A DNA stretch of 64,000 bases from positions 14,384,001-14,448,000 of the forward strand of contig CM065318.1 of NCBI GenBank assembly GCA_033032175.1, given 5' to 3'. The notes below the pieces were generated by a model. It saw only the letters and a list, made by a program, of their open reading frames with translations. It was not told where the DNA came from and ran no database searches. Shown here one piece after another: positions 1-13,091 of the stretch (its first letter is position 1; every line of letters begins with the position of its first letter). The DNA comes from Saturnia japonica. Lineage: Eukaryota > Arthropoda > Insecta > Lepidoptera > Saturniidae. The translations under genes were made by a program, and so were the position numbers.

Positions 1-231
1 GCCAGCAGGGGTTGCGCTTTGATGGCTGAGGCGGGGGGCGCCGCTCGGGGGGCCGCCTGCCTCTGTGTACGTGGCCGCGTGGTACGCGGGGCCTTGGGGC
101 AACCGCGATAATTCGCGGGATGCCCCTCCTCCCCGCATAACACGCAGCTCGGGGGGACGACGGAGTCACGCTCGCGCGTGCACTCCCGTGTGGGGTGGTC
201 CTCTCGGCACTTTACGCACCTACTAGCGAAT
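1..231 (-). pseudogene. Jockey-like LINE ORF1 (gag-like) zinc-knuckle fragment
   Basis: Reading the minus strand down to the window edge gives an open frame with two CCHC-type knuckles: a CVKC...H...C finger followed by CVLCGEEGHPANYRGCPKAP. The second finger with its RGCPKAP tail is the pattern found at the end of the gag-like ORF1 of Jockey-clade LINEs of insects, which bind nucleic acid in the retrotransposition particle. After the fingers comes a Pro/Arg/Ala-rich tail that runs off the window. The block is far richer in GC than the AT-rich DNA that starts near position 232, so the insertion boundary is probably there. No start codon is visible; this is a fragment. An ORF2 may lie to the left of the window. 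Confidence 0.7.
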
Positions 232-1095
232 TCAATATAAATTCAGTAAGTACAAGCGAGACTTGGAGACTAGTACTTCATACGCATTATTTTTCTTGTT
301 ATTTGCCAGAAATACATTATGAGTATCTATGGAGTTGAATTACTTACATTTTTATTCAGTAATAATTGACTTTTCATGATAAGGAATTTTAAATCGAGTA
401 ATACGACGATAAGATTTATCTTGTTTCTCTAATATCAAATTTACGAAGAAATTTTTTAAAACATCTGAGAGCATATTCATATACAAATTTCTCGGGGCTT
501 TGACTACTTCGTTTTCCGATGCCTCCTAACCTGTAAATTCGACCTTGCCCAATTATATTAAGTATTCGGGATAAAAAAAAAAAATATTTGCTAGGCACTG
601 ACGACTAAAACACAGTCGAAGGCTACTGAACAAAGTTAACAAATAGGAACGCGACGCGTGTGAAGCAGGAAGCGAAACGTTTCACGTTCGCTATTTGGCG
701 GCGCCGCCTATTGTTGACACTATTATTTTTAACATGTTTCTCCTTAGTCAGAATCTTAGTTTTTATACATAGAGAGAAGACATGAATGAGAAATATGTAA
801 ATTAAGTAACGATTTATAGCAGCCGACATGACTTTTCATCTGTAACAATGTGATTCCTGGACTTTTACGTAGTGTGTATGTCTCCTGCGTAGTTCTCAAG
901 GGTCAACAATGTGAAGTGCGAATACTATTAATTATAAGTAAAAACTCTCTAACATTAATTAAATAGTAATTAAGTAGATATCGTTAACACTGACGAAGTA
1001 TGAATATTAGAAATAAGGTCTTATAACATTATAATTAAAAAAATAATTACACTAGTAATTCGTCATCAATACTTGTTGGTTTTTCTATACCTAAA
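232..1095. other. AT-rich non-coding stretch, nothing recognised
   Basis: Short open frames occur here on the minus strand but none resembles a known protein or has coding-like composition. No repeat boundary was recognised. Confidence 0.5.
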
Positions 1096-1098
1096 GGA

Positions 1099-1255
1099 TT
1101 TTTTTTTATGGTAAAAAGGAGGCAAACGCGCAGGTTGCGCACCTGATGGAAAGTGATCACCACCGCCCACAAACATCGGTAACACCCGAGAGCTCGCAGA
1201 TGCGTTACCGGCCTTTTAGGGAAGAATAAGCTCGCTTCTTGAAGGTCACCAGGTC
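1099..1255 (-). mobile_element. LINE 3' tail, minus orientation
   Basis: A T-run at about 1099-1108 (the poly-A tail in minus sense) is followed by the block containing 'caccaccgcccacaaacat' and 'ggccttttagggaaga'. Reverse-complemented, this matches the last 150 bases of the plus-strand copy at about 3560-3692 (shared 'aaaaggccggcaacgcatct' and 'ggatgtttgtgggcggcggt'-type segments). It is a short 5'-truncated copy of the same LINE family. Confidence 0.6.
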
Positions 1256-2129
1256 ATAACGGCTATATAAATAAATAAATTGGGATAAAATCGCTCCAAA
1301 TTTTGTGATGTAGTCAGGAATGGTATTTTTGATGTGTAGCATCTTTTCTCTCGCCTTCCTGCAATCTTTGAGAATAATTTCCGAAGCCGGGGAAACGCGC
1401 GCGGTAGTAGTTGGCTGTCAGCTGGTACAAAGCCATTTTCCGAGAGGTTAGTACTCTCAGCCACCAGTATGTGCGTGTGTTTGACGAGAAATAGAGATGG
1501 AGAACGTATCAGTAGAGGGCTTAACCTACATGGGTATAAAGTGAGCTGTTATATAAAAAAATTTATATGTGTAAACTATATTAAGTCAAATGTTATATAT
1601 ACATATGCGACTACTGTAAAGCTCGCTCGTCTTTTTCTTTATTGGTCTGTAATCATTAAAAAAAATGTAGTAGATAATATTCTTTTTAATATTGTAATTA
1701 TAATTAAATTAACTTTTTGTGAGTATTGATTTATATTTATATATGAATAAAAAAATCCAAAATTTTGTGCTGTTCTTCATATCAATCGAAACACCAATAA
1801 TAGCGCATGACGTCATTCGTGTGTAAGGGAACGTTACCCAATTGGTGCGTTGAGCTGACATCGGTTGTTTCCTTATAATTTTCAGCGTTTAATTAGTACT
1901 GATTTTACGTATGACCTCATGCGCTCTGCGGTATATTATGCGCGGTAATTTAAAAATGTTTACGTTTATACGTTATAGCTGAGCCATACAGTTTCATCCG
2001 TGTTAAATATTTTAATGCAAATTTAATGTACATGCCCAAGTTAACTAATTTATTTATCTGGAAAAAGATTAATAGTGAATCGGAGAAAATAGCTTCGCAA
2101 ATGTCAACCTTAACCTGAATAAGTCGTAA

Positions 2130-3100
2130 ATGAGTCAACCTTAGGAGATAGACATATGCCATCGCAGACTTTTCTATAGGCTTTTTGAAGAACTAACATT
2201 CTTTAGAACATTATTTTGGTGTATCTCATAAGGTTTAGTCAGCGTAAACCATGTAAGCACCCGAAAACCATTTTTTGACGACTTGATTACAAATATTTGA
2301 ATTTTCTCTACTATACAAAACTTATTGGAAAGTATTGTACATATATATAAACCTTTTGTAACAAGCAACATTATTAAGAAAAAAAAAAAACAAAAATAAC
2401 CCGACTGCAACAAAAACCACTTAACAAAAAAAATTTTTTTTTCTAATTTTGCTTTTTATTTGATTCCCAGACGTCGTACTTAGATATTATATAGCATATG
2501 TCATTCCTACAATTGAGACGAATCTAACGACACCTCGTATGCTAAAATCCATCAAGCCGTTTAGGCTACAGAGCATGCCAAAGAAATAGACATACATAGA
2601 TACGCTCGAAAAACATAACCCTCCATTATCGTAATCGGATAAAAAGTTATCTAAATGATAGTGAAAACCTCATTACAATCTGTTTTGAGTAGTTTAAAAG
2701 ATCTAAGCGTACATAGGGACGGACAGCGGAAAGTGACTTTACTATAAACTACGTATAGATTTTATTTTTCCTAGCTTTATAAATCTATAATGATTAAACA
2801 TTAACGCTTTTTAAAAAGTTGTCCGATTGCCTATTCGTTGTGTTTGCGCAGATTCAGTAAGCAAGTCGCACATAACGGTGCATATACATAAGCTCGGTCA
2901 CCTAGATAAGTGTGCAACACTTCAAGGTGTAATTAAATAATTATGATCTTATGAATAAAATACTTAATGCTGCTTAAAAAATGTAAAAGTTGGTGTTTTG
3001 TTATAATTACCGTATATACTTTCATACGCATTTAGTAAAAAGTTATTATTTTGACATTACAAACTGACACTTCAATATATGAATTGTATTGTTAAAATGA
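2130..3100 (+). repeat. Dispersed repeat of the 'agatagacatatg...aaccgacact' family
   Basis: Segments such as 'ttaggagatagacatatgcc', 'ggtgtatctcataaggttta' and 'tttagtaaaaagttattatt' occur in the same order as in the better-preserved copy at 14038-14568. This member is interrupted and diverged. The family is a common lepidopteran interspersed repeat; its class is not clear from this window. Confidence 0.5.
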
Positions 3101-3384
3101 CAACTAACTGACATAACAACGCACAGCCCACACTACTGAGGTTAGGACCGTAAAATCATTTTCATGCGGATTCCTTAACACTGTACGTAAGCTATAAAGG
3201 TTTATGGAAATTCAATCCCTAAAAAAGAAAAGTGGTGAAAAAGGGAATGAAAATTTGTATGAAAATTTATCATGTTTGAAGATAAATCTATGAAAATCGG
3301 TATTTAGCCATTCAGAAAGTAAAAACGATGCCAACTATACATTTATCATGGGAAGTGTTCCGAGGAATTGTTTGGATTGATCCC

Positions 3385-3692
3385 GGCTGCTGAATTTCAC
3401 CATCGGACATCGCGCCAGAATCGTAAATTCCATCCACACCACCTCGATGTCCAGCGTTCCACAACAGTGCGTTTCTTAACGCACTTTCTGCCTCGCACAA
3501 CCACTCTGAGGAACCAGCTGTCGCCAGAGGTCTTTCCGGATGACCTTCAAGAAGAGAGCTTATTCTTCACTAAAAGGCCGGCAACGCATCTGCAAGCCCT
3601 CTGGTGTTGCGGATGTTTGTGGGCGGCGGTTATCACTTTCTTTCAGGTGCGCCACCTGACCGTTTACCCCTTTTTATCATAAAAAAAAAAAA
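3385..3692 (+). mobile_element. LINE C-terminus and 3' tail with poly-A (CR1/Jockey-like)
   Basis: One plus frame reads RSTTVRFL...PRTTTLRNQL...VFPDD, which matches the conserved end of many insect LINE reverse transcriptases (a 'FxxRTxxLWNxLPxxVFP' pattern). The frame is broken. It is followed by the 3' tail, which ends in an A-run at 3681-3692. The element is strongly 5'-truncated. The same tail occurs inverted at 1099-1255. Confidence 0.6.
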
Positions 3693-4021
3693 TTGCGTAG
3701 CCACGGATAAAGCACTAGTTACACGAATATTATAAAGTTATACTGGTTAAATTAAGTAATATTATCATTATTATTAGATATATCAAGTTATTAATATAGT
3801 ACAAAATCAAAAATAAAATATATATCCAATTTAAGCCCTAAGAAGGCATTTATGAACGTCAAAACACTGCGGCCGTTTGGGAAAATATCATAGACATCGA
3901 GAAGAACTGGTAAGAAACTCGAACGGGTTTATGTTTTCGTTTTCCAACTATACAACAGTGTTAATTATAAAACATTAATAATAATTTAGTGGATGCACAG
4001 AGAGGGAGACATCACTATCAT

Positions 4022-5581
4022 TCACATAATGATCCACCCAATAATAACCTGCTTGACATGGTCCTTGAACTTGTTGTCCGGTAAATCAGTAATATGCTTC
4101 GGGATCTTATCATAAAACCTGACACTATTACCTAAAAATCTTTTAATGGACCTACTTAGTCTAAAACACGGTACGACTAATTTATCTCTATTTCTAGTAT
4201 TAACAGTGTGCTGATCTTTGACAAAATCTAACTTGACTATGTTTTTACGAATATATATTAAGTTATGAAGGATGTATTGGGAGGGCAAAGTTAAGATATT
4301 ATTATCCTGAAATTTATTCTTTAGTGATTCACGAGGTTTTAGGTTGTAAATTGCAAGAATTTCCCGCTTTTGTAATATAAATATTGTATCTATCTCAGTT
4401 GCTGAAACCCACAGCAAAATGCCGTAAGACATTAAGCTATGAAAGTAAGCTAAGTAGACTAACCTAGCAATGGCAATATCTGTTAAGTGACGAATCTTAC
4501 GTAAGCGAATACAGTAGAATTTAATCTTCCCGCCAAAGTTTCAATGTGCGGACCCCATTGTAATTTTGAATCAAGAGTAATAAATACCCAAGAAAACAGT
4601 ATTATCCACTAAGCCTACTAAATTCCATTCTATCTTGATACTACTATCAACACGCCGGACATTGGGCAAGGCAAATCTCATACATTTGGTTTTGTTTGCA
4701 TTTAGCAGTAAATTATTTAAAGCAAACCTCTCAGAGATATTAGCTAAAATATTGTTTTATTGACTAAGCTCCGAATTTATTCTTTTCACGTTGAATATAA
4801 GTGAAGTGTCCGCAAAAAGAACCATGTCAGCGCCGTTATTAACCACTAAAAGTAGATCTTTTATATAAACGAGAAACAGAAATGGTCCCAAAATCAGTCC
4901 CCGAGGGACGCCAATTCTGGCCAATGATCCAGAAGATGTTGCCCCATTTACACTTACTTTTAGACAGCGGGGTGTTAAATAGGTGATTAGGAAGTCGAGA
5001 GAAGGGCCACAAACACCATAATGTTTTGGTTTAAAAATCAGCGTGGTGTGATCAACGCAGTCGAAGGCTTTTGAAAGTTCGCAGAATACACCGATTGCAT
5101 CCTGCGACTCTTCCCATGCCCCAAATATATGACTTAGTAGTGTTGGACCAGCGTCAGTGGTGGATTTCGATTTCGTGAATCCAAACTGTCGACCATCCAA
5201 TATCTTGTGGTTATTAAAGTATTCTACTAACTGCTTAAGCATAATTTTCTCGAAAATCTTACAAATCGAAGGAAGTATAGAAATTGGTCTATAATTACCA
5301 AGATTACTTCTACAGCCTGATTTAAATAATGGAACTAGTTTACTTATTTTCATCATATTAGGGAAAGTTCTTGTTTCTATGCACTGATTAAATACATGAA
5401 CCAGATATGGTGAAATATTGATAATTATGGATTGAACTACTACTACTGACATTCCCCAAATTTCTTTAGTATTTTTTAAGTTTAATCCTTTAAAAGCTCT
5501 TATTATTTCACCTGCACTAATGGATGTAAAATTAAATTTAGAATTCAAAGGTGCAATCAGCTTATCCAAAAGTGATGCCAT
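4022..5581 (-). pseudogene. Decayed LINE reverse transcriptase (CR1/Jockey-like)
   Basis: The 5581-4757 frame (274 residues) carries fingers and palm motifs: KLVPLFKSG, NYRPISILPSICKIFEKI, a QFGFTKSKSTTDA box, a motif A region ELSKAFDCVDHTTL, and a motif B-like GVPRGLILGPFLFLVYIKDL. The catalytic motif C reads LFADTSLIF, where LFADDTSLIF would be expected, so one Asp codon is missing (near 4810). A stop follows shortly after. The C-terminal part resumes at 4432-4022 in another frame (KLVVPCFRLSR, SVRFYDKIPKHI). No upstream endonuclease domain is recognisable, so the element is 5'-truncated or decayed. No poly-A tail was recognised at the low-coordinate end. It cannot code for an active enzyme as it stands. 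Confidence 0.8.
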
Positions 5582-5599
5582 GGGGTGGCGATATTATAT

Positions 5600-8560
5600 T
5601 TTTGGTTACTTATAAAGGTATATTTGTGAAATAATCTTGGAAAACAGTTGCTACCTCTCGAACCGTTTGAGTTTTGTTATGTAGATTAAGCAAATTATAA
5701 TTTTTTCAGTTTCCTTATTTCTTGATTGACAAACAGTTTTGGTCTTATCACTAGATTAAAGAACTTAATTTCTTAATAACATCACTTTTGCAGCAGCACA
5801 AACATGTTTAAAAACTGTATGTAAAATGGCTGCCATGGAGGCTTAAACTTTCAAGTTTAGCCAATAGGTAATAATAATTTGCAGGTGTTTAACACATTTT
5901 AGTACCTAAACTTTATATAAAAAAATATAAAAATAAGATTTTTTTTAATATCTTTTGTGTTTTACTTAAATGAAACAAAAAGAGAGTGACGAAAATACTT
6001 TCCTCGCCTATAAACATAAGCAGGAAGCCATTCATATATTCACACCACTCAAAATAAAATATCCGTATTCTAATTAAATTATAGAGGTTTGATTTACTTT
6101 TTAGTTAATCTATAGAAGTGCCAATTGGCAGATTTTGTACATTTATTTATAAGCTATTGTACAAAAATAATTCTCAATAAAAATTGTTGTTTAATATTGT
6201 TTAACAGAAATATTCATATAAAAATAGTATTTTTTACACTTCAAACAACATCTACAAACAGTATCAACTGCAAAATTTGCCAATGAATCATTAAAAATGT
6301 CAAAATCACATGACTGTAATATGTAAAGTATATATTGGAAACAATAAAACTCAATAGCTCATAGTAGAAGTATGCCAAACTTATAGTCTAGAATTATATT
6401 AGGACAATCAAAATTAATGTAAGGACTTACCAAGTGTTAGCTTGCTTTTCAAGAAATTATGTAAAATTATATTTCAATGTAACAAAACACCTGCTAGCAG
6501 TATATGGAATTCATAGGAAATGTATAAAATTCCCTATTGATGTATTTTACCAGTAAAATATATATCAATAATTACTTAATGTCTTATAAATATTGAAAAA
6601 CTGAAAACACTTTGATATACATTAATAATTCATTTACCAGCTATCTGGAATACATTAAAAATTCAAACATAAAATTGGACAAGTTAGTTCATTTTGATAA
6701 TGTTTAAATAAAATTCATATAATTATGTTTAAAGGATAACCCTGCTCTACTGTATATTTTAACCATGATATGTAATATTCTGTCAATTCTATATTACTGA
6801 TATGGTGCAGGACAAGGTGTTAATAGGTTAACAAGGTGTTATAATAAAATACATGTGTTAAAAATGTAATGTAATATTTGATACCAAATTGTGTAATACA
6901 ATAACAATATTTAAAATAATTTTCCTTAAAATTATTATTATTTTAGATGTGTATAAATTGATATTTTATATGCACCTATACAGCATACACTTAACTGACT
7001 TTATCTTTGTTTAAAAATGTTCATTTATATATTTTATATTAGATTTGTAATGTATTTCTGGTTATTTTATTTTAAAAAGCCTAAGAGCAAAATATAATAA
7101 AATGATTATAAAGACTGAAAAAAATGAAGACACTAGAATGAAATAACATTGATAAGATTAATAAATAAATCATAACTTTGGAAATAAAAGAAGTTAAGAG
7201 TTTAAACCAAGTCACAAAAATATTTTTGAAAGCCTCAATTATTTGTATTATATTATACATGTGTATACTTATTTGTATCTAATAAAGGCAAATCAGCAAG
7301 ATTGCTACTTTCATTGTCCTATTAAATCTTAAGTGTACATTGTATACCTACACAAAGTCACAGTGTATATACACTATGTCAATATAAAAAGCCCTTCTAT
7401 ACAAAACTCTTATTTTGTACAAGGATAATATTACTTACACTTAAATATTTTCAAACATAATACCATATTCAGTACAAAGCTTAACAACTATAATCAATTA
7501 TGCTAAGAAATTATTTTATTTAATAAACTTATCTATAATTAAGCTATTATTTAATAACAGAGTAGGATGATGATTTTAGTTTCTCCACTAATATATTGAT
7601 CGCTTAACGTTTAAAATACTTTTTTAATAGAAAATATTGTAAAAGACTGGGATTTCTTAGAAATCGACGTTATCTTGATGTTTTGCTGTAATTATGTTTA
7701 ACTAAATATATTCGTAAGTACATGTGACGACTTTGGTCATAGACACTCACCTGACGTAAAAACTCCGAGGCTTTAATCCAACACACTTAATTGTAGCACC
7801 CACAACTGTAGAAAATTTATAAACTTATCTCCGAGTTTAAACGCACATTGACTAAAAATATCCAACACAAATCACTGTTCCATTCTTATAATTATTAGGT
7901 CATTCATACCTTTATTTACTCAATATATTACAGTTTTTGGTTGTTTTCTAATGTTTTATGGAGGTATAAAAGCAACTAAAAAAAAACAAAATTCGTAAAT
8001 AAAGTCATAATAAAATAGGTCGAATTGTCACCGTACAACTGAGAAACCGTATTGGTAGGTATTAGAAAAGTGAAAGTAACAGGATCAATTTGGTTTCTGA
8101 ATAAATTGACATTGTGACAGTTGGATAATTAATTTTTGGAGCTTTCAACTGATCTGTAAAAATAATTATTTTGTTAGTAGAAATCGTACACACGCGAAAA
8201 CAATATTTTTAACTGGATGGGCGGCAAACAAGAACAGAAAGAACGATCGAGTGAGCAGGACAAATTTAGATTTTTAGATGGCCATCAACGGTTAACCTGT
8301 CATCAGTGTCAACTGAAGTCTGAATTCTGAAGCAGTGTTGCCATATGTCAAAGTAAAAAATCTTTATTAAACAGTTTAGAAATCTGTATGAGATCACTAC
8401 ACAAAAATATCTAATTTTATAAGCTGTATAAAATGTAATGGATTATAGTAGTTAAGGGCATTTAGCCCCATAGATATAATTGCAAATCTGTTTTAAAATA
8501 TATAAAGAGTCAAATAATAAAACGTATTGTGTTTCTGAAAAGAGTTATTTTTATTACCCG
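5600..8560. other. Long AT-rich non-coding stretch
   Basis: About 3 kb with no credible open frame, no splice-consistent coding block and no transposon end that I can identify. It is rich in A/T runs. I see nothing functional in it. Confidence 0.5.
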
Positions 8561-8607
8561 TAAAATTCTTTTAAATATTACGTGTCATGTCAAAACTCCT
8601 ATATAAT

Positions 8608-9795
8608 GTTCGTACTAAAGAAGTACGAACGCCAGACCCCCCACGGAGAAGGCAAACCGTAGAAAGCAAAAAAAAGGCAGCAGGCGGAGGAGATACACAA
8701 GGACGATGAAGGAAGTGAATGAAAGCTGTCATGTTGGTGCGAGTCCTGTCAATGAAATGTAATACGATTCGATGCAACGTGATGCAATGCGGTGCGAGGC
8801 AATGAGATACGATGCAGTATGACATGACACGACACTTTCCACTACTTGAAGCGCAACAGACAATAAGGCAGCTGGCAAGAGTGACTCCGCGCGAAGCGGT
8901 GTGCAGCCAGCTACAACGTTCCTTTGTAGAATTATCATGACTCAGTCCAGGATGTCATGCTGGAGTAGGCCTGTATAATTTGAAGCTGCGTCCAGTGTAG
9001 TGTAGAGGCTCCACGACATGAAGAGTGATCACCATCGTAGTAGCGCGAAATAGGGGCACAATTTAGGTGGCGCGGCGCGTTGCGAAAACTACAATATGTG
9101 TCTCTAAAACGCTGTCACGGGTCACCACATGAAAGTGGTGACAAATGCGACAATTTGCTCTGAGTCTCCTAGGTTGCGCAGTCGTCGCGGACACCAAATA
9201 AGGGCATTAAAAGCCTCCATGGTGGTAACGATGAGCTCGTTGAGTAGTCCTTGGGGTCACCAAATATGGACATTTAAGCCTCCATAGTGGTGACGATGGG
9301 CTCCCAAGTTGCGTAGTGTTCGGTTTCGCTTGGAAGTTAAGAATTAGAAGGTTGCGTGTCATCTGCTTCAGGGTCACCAATTAAGGGAATTTTAGAGTTT
9401 TCCAAACCTTGTAATTATGAGGAGCCGTCGGAATTTATTATAAATTTTAAAGCAACAAATATCTAAGTTACGTCCCACTGCAGTTCTCGACATAATAAAC
9501 CATCTCCATTTTTTATAAAAATCTTAGTACTGCTTCTCATGTCATGCTCGCAGATGATATTGTTCGGTGTTCTTTACAACCACCCTACTCTGGTCCTTAT
9601 AGGACAGAAAGACTTTGTGGTTAGAAATTAATGGCAAGCGGATAACCATTAGCGTTGATAGACAGTTACGCAGCAGACAAGTGTGGCGCCACGCGGCGCA
9701 GTTTGCACCCAGCTACGACCTTCCCTAGTAGGAAGTATAAACTTATTAAAAAAACTTAACTTACTATAAAAAGTTCGTACTAAAGAAGTATGAAC
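8608..9795. repeat. Block bounded by two copies of a short palindrome
   Basis: The sequence 'gttcgtactaaagaagta' followed by 'cgaac' (8608-8630) is an inverted repeat with 9-base arms around 'aaaga'. A near-identical copy is at 9773-9795 with one arm mismatch. Both are followed by 'gcca'. Between them lie related segments ('gtgcagccagctacaacgtt' near 8901 and 'tttgcacccagctacgacct' near 9702) and a short diverged tandem repeat. The element class is unknown. Confidence 0.4.
9190..9395 (+). repeat. Diverged tandem repeat, period about 67 bases
   Basis: 'caccaaataagggcattaaa' with 'gcctccatggtggtaacgat' (9190-9237) is repeated as 'caccaaatatggacatttaa' with 'gcctccatagtggtgacgat' (9257-9302). 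A third partial unit 'caccaattaagggaatttt' follows near 9374. Confidence 0.5.
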
Positions 9796-10238
9796 GCCAC
9801 ATAGTTAATAAAAAAATTATGTGTTCAGTTCACACGTGGTAGAAGTGAAATTTTCACATCTATGTTTTTTTTTAATTCAGAAAAGACGAAGTAAAAAGTT
9901 AAAAAAAATAAGTTGTATTAGTTTATGTGTGTAAACAAACTTACAAAGTGAAAGATCAGTCATTTACGCACTGGCTAAACAAATAAATGAAGTTATCATT
10001 CGAGTCGGTGGACCTCTTAGGTTAAAAAGTATTCCACAGAATGGTCAGTGCCCAACACAATAACAATAGAACCCACACTAATAGTAAAACGTTTTTTTAC
10101 ATAACTACCAAATGTGAATTATGTTTGAATGTATGTTATCTTTCAATTTACCATAGACTATGACCAATTCCAAAAATCTGTACATAAGTGGAGTGAATTT
10201 TGTGCTCTGCTATGATAGCATAAAATCTTTTTAAATAC

Positions 10239-10768
10239 AGATAAATCTGTCCTCGGTGTGAAGCCCTTGGGTCAGGCAGCCGCCCGCGCGATACAAAGTG
10301 ACACTATACGTGCAACACTTAGTTACCCACACACAACATTACACACGTATGAACACACACACGTGCACACCACACAGGTACATAGGTTCTGTAAGGGACC
10401 TTTTTTTTTTTTCTTTTTTTGCGCTAGTTAGACTATTGCGCTAGTTAGTGTAGAAAAACCATTCCGATTATTAAATACACATACGCATGGTCCACTCCTT
10501 CCTCCCAGGAGGAGGGGAACGTGCATATGAGTATATATTAGTTAGCTCGAATTCTCCTAAGATTAGGGAATTAGTTAGATCGCGACTTTTTCGCATTCGC
10601 GACGACCGCCCGAGCCGAGGTTCGGCCACTCTGGCACCCTCGTGCGGGTCGTCACAAACTTTCGCGGCTGAGTGCCCTAAGCGCTCGCCCCCAAGTCCGG
10701 TGAAGCTGTAAAAGCCGCAGCGGCTCTGTTTGACGATAGGGCCCCTAAGGCTAACAGTGTAGTCAGTT

Positions 10769-10836
<68 letters not shown>

Positions 10837-10845
10837 TAAATCTGT
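10239..10845 (+). mobile_element. 5'-truncated LINE copy (3' UTR only) with target-site duplication
   Basis: The body (10251-10833) matches the 3' UTR of the LINE at 18853-20261: both begin at 'cctcggtgtgaagcccttgg' or its variant and share the 'gtgaagctgt(c/a)aaagccgcag' and 'aacagtgtagtcagttc' segments. It ends in about 64 A residues. The 12-base sequence 'agataaatctgt' occurs at 10239-10250 and again at 10834-10845, immediately after the A-tail. That is the signature of target-primed reverse transcription. The long pure A-tail and exact duplication suggest a recent insertion. Confidence 0.85.
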
Positions 10846-12590
10846 ATATATGGCAACACTGCTCTGATGGCCCGCTTTCCGCCGAGTTCAACAAGCCAAT
10901 ATTTTGACTTTTGACACTGATGTTTTGGGACTATTATTATGGGTTGCCAACTCTAAAAAAAAAACAATTTATTACCAAGCTAAAGCTAAAGGTGTTGAAT
11001 TAAAAGTTAAAGTTGGTTTATCCAAGCATTGTATGAGTGTCGCACTTTAAGTCTGGACGAGGTACTTGTCCGGATTTCGGGACGTCAGCATCGGCATCTC
11101 AGACAATGAAACGGTAGACTCCTGCGCTAAGAACGCTATCTATTCTGGTTTCATGGACCACTACAGGATTTACACGAGTGATATAGGCTCATTGACTAAT
11201 TTGGGAATGATTGATGCATGGCAGAGAGATTAGAATTTGTCCAGAAAGTTATAAGCCATACACTATGGCCCTATGCAAATTTATATCCCCCAAAAACCAT
11301 GGTTCTAACTTCCATAATCTGAAGCCTTCGCCTTGGTCACGCCTGAATCTCGGTTCATCAGGCCAAAATAATGATCTGGGATCATTCTCTATGTGAATGT
11401 GGTTTGAAGAAAGGCGCACTACAATGTGTTTTATAAATATGAAGAGAGTATGAATGTTAAAATGTGTGTAAAAAGGTCCACTTAAAATATTAAATAATAT
11501 AAGTAAAATTCTTTTGCATGCATTGTATAATTTTCTTTGTTAAATATTTTAATGTTACTCAAGTAAAAATAGAATAAAATAGGTATTATAAAGAAAATTA
11601 TGCTAATTGCATGAAAGACAAAAGTGACCCTTTTTACATAGAATGAAGTATGTAGATTTTCTATTCCATAATGATTATTGTTGAGTGTAGAAGCACCTAC
11701 AAGACTCACAAGTACACCTACTTACTTAAAATCTAATTATCTAATTATGAAATAAGGGTTCTATAGATTACCAGAATATCGCTATTAAAGCTAGACGGTT
11801 GACCTGAAATTTTTTATAAAGTGAAGTATGTATAGAGGGAAACATCATAAAACCATGGACATATATTAAAAAAGGCGGACGGAGTTCCGTTAACGACAAA
11901 AGTGAAACAAAAACAGCAGTGGCGGACACGTACAGTATGTGAAAGTTTTTAGGGGTACTTATTGTCATGAAAAGAAAATTTTCCCATGTTTTAAAATAAA
12001 AATATACAAAAGTTTTTGAACTTTTGGAGACCTAAATAGAGAGAGTGAACATCGCTCTGCTGTTGGTAAATTCTCACACATCAAAAGATTTTAACCTCCA
12101 AACAAAAAAAGTTGTTATAAGTTTAACATGTGCATCTGTGGGATCGTAGTTCACAAACGGCTGAACCGACTATGTTTTTTTTTTTTTGAAAGGCGACTTG
12201 TTCGAGAGTATTGTTAATTATGACTCAAGAAAATCTAATCAGCCGTTTCAAGATTATAAGCTCTTTTCTAGTTGCATCTTCTAGAGCATCTTCCACAGGT
12301 TTGTTTAAGTCGAGATTTAGTATTATATTAATTCAATGATATTAGTAAAACCTTGATTAAAAGTATGTAGGATAGGTACCTAACTCCTTACCAACTTACA
12401 ACAAAGATGTCGTACTGGGGCTCATGTGAATGAACTCAATGAATATCTTACTTATATAGGAGGTTTATTAAATTTTCAATTTATTAGGACCAATATTTTT
12501 GTAGAATTTTGTATTTAGGTATTATTAACCATTACGCCAGCACACGCGGATAAAGCTGTTCGTGAGCGCTTTCACTTCCGACTTACTTAA
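10846..12590. other. Non-coding stretch, nothing recognised
   Basis: No gene found. The part at about 11040-11400 is less AT-rich than its surroundings and may be an old repeat or pseudogene remnant, but I could not identify it. Confidence 0.4.
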
Positions 12591-12594
12591 CAGA

Positions 12595-12955
12595 TATCAA
12601 CATTTAACGCCATCCGAGAGTCGTAGCCTAATGTTACATAGCCTATACTATTCCTCATGAATCTGGCTTTAATATACAACAATAATTTCGAATACAACTG
12701 GTACTTCCAGAGATTAGCGTGTTTAAACAAACAAAATCTTTTCCGCTTTATTATATTACTAGCTATGCCCCGTGGTTTTACTCGCGTATAATTTAAAAGA
12801 CACCTTTAAAAAATCCATAAAGTAGCCTATGTGTAAATCCAGAGTGTCGGCTACCCCAAATTTCATCGGTCTAGCCGTTTGAGCGTAAAGAATACTCTCA
12901 CAAACTTTCGCCTTTATATTATAATTTTATATGTAATAGTATGGATTAATAATAA
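12595..12955 (+). repeat. Dispersed lepidopteran-type repeats (two adjoining)
   Basis: The part near 12620-12770 ('gttacatagcctatactatt', 'cagagattagcgtgtttaaa') is related to the segment at 35770-35925. The following part ('ctagctatgccccgtggttt', 'catcggtctagccgtttgag') resembles the 'cccgcgact' repeat family copies elsewhere in the window. No coding capacity. Confidence 0.45.
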
Positions 12956-13091
12956 AGTACCTACATATAGATAGATATACCACGTATAGATCGATAGATT
13001 TGGAATCTCAACGGTTAACAAAAATATGTTCCGTACGGAATAAAAAACGTTTAAAGATAACATACAAGTGTGTATTTAAAATGTTTATATA

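Noticed and set aside
8571..8938. Minus frames with Cys/His-rich repeats (SYCIVSHCLAPHC...)
   Set aside because: They come from a degenerate short repeat ('gatgcaatgcggtgcgag'); spacing is not that of zinc fingers.
10487..10711. 74-codon plus frame in the LINE tail
   Set aside because: Lies in the 3' UTR; the sister copy at 19765-20246 does not keep the frame.
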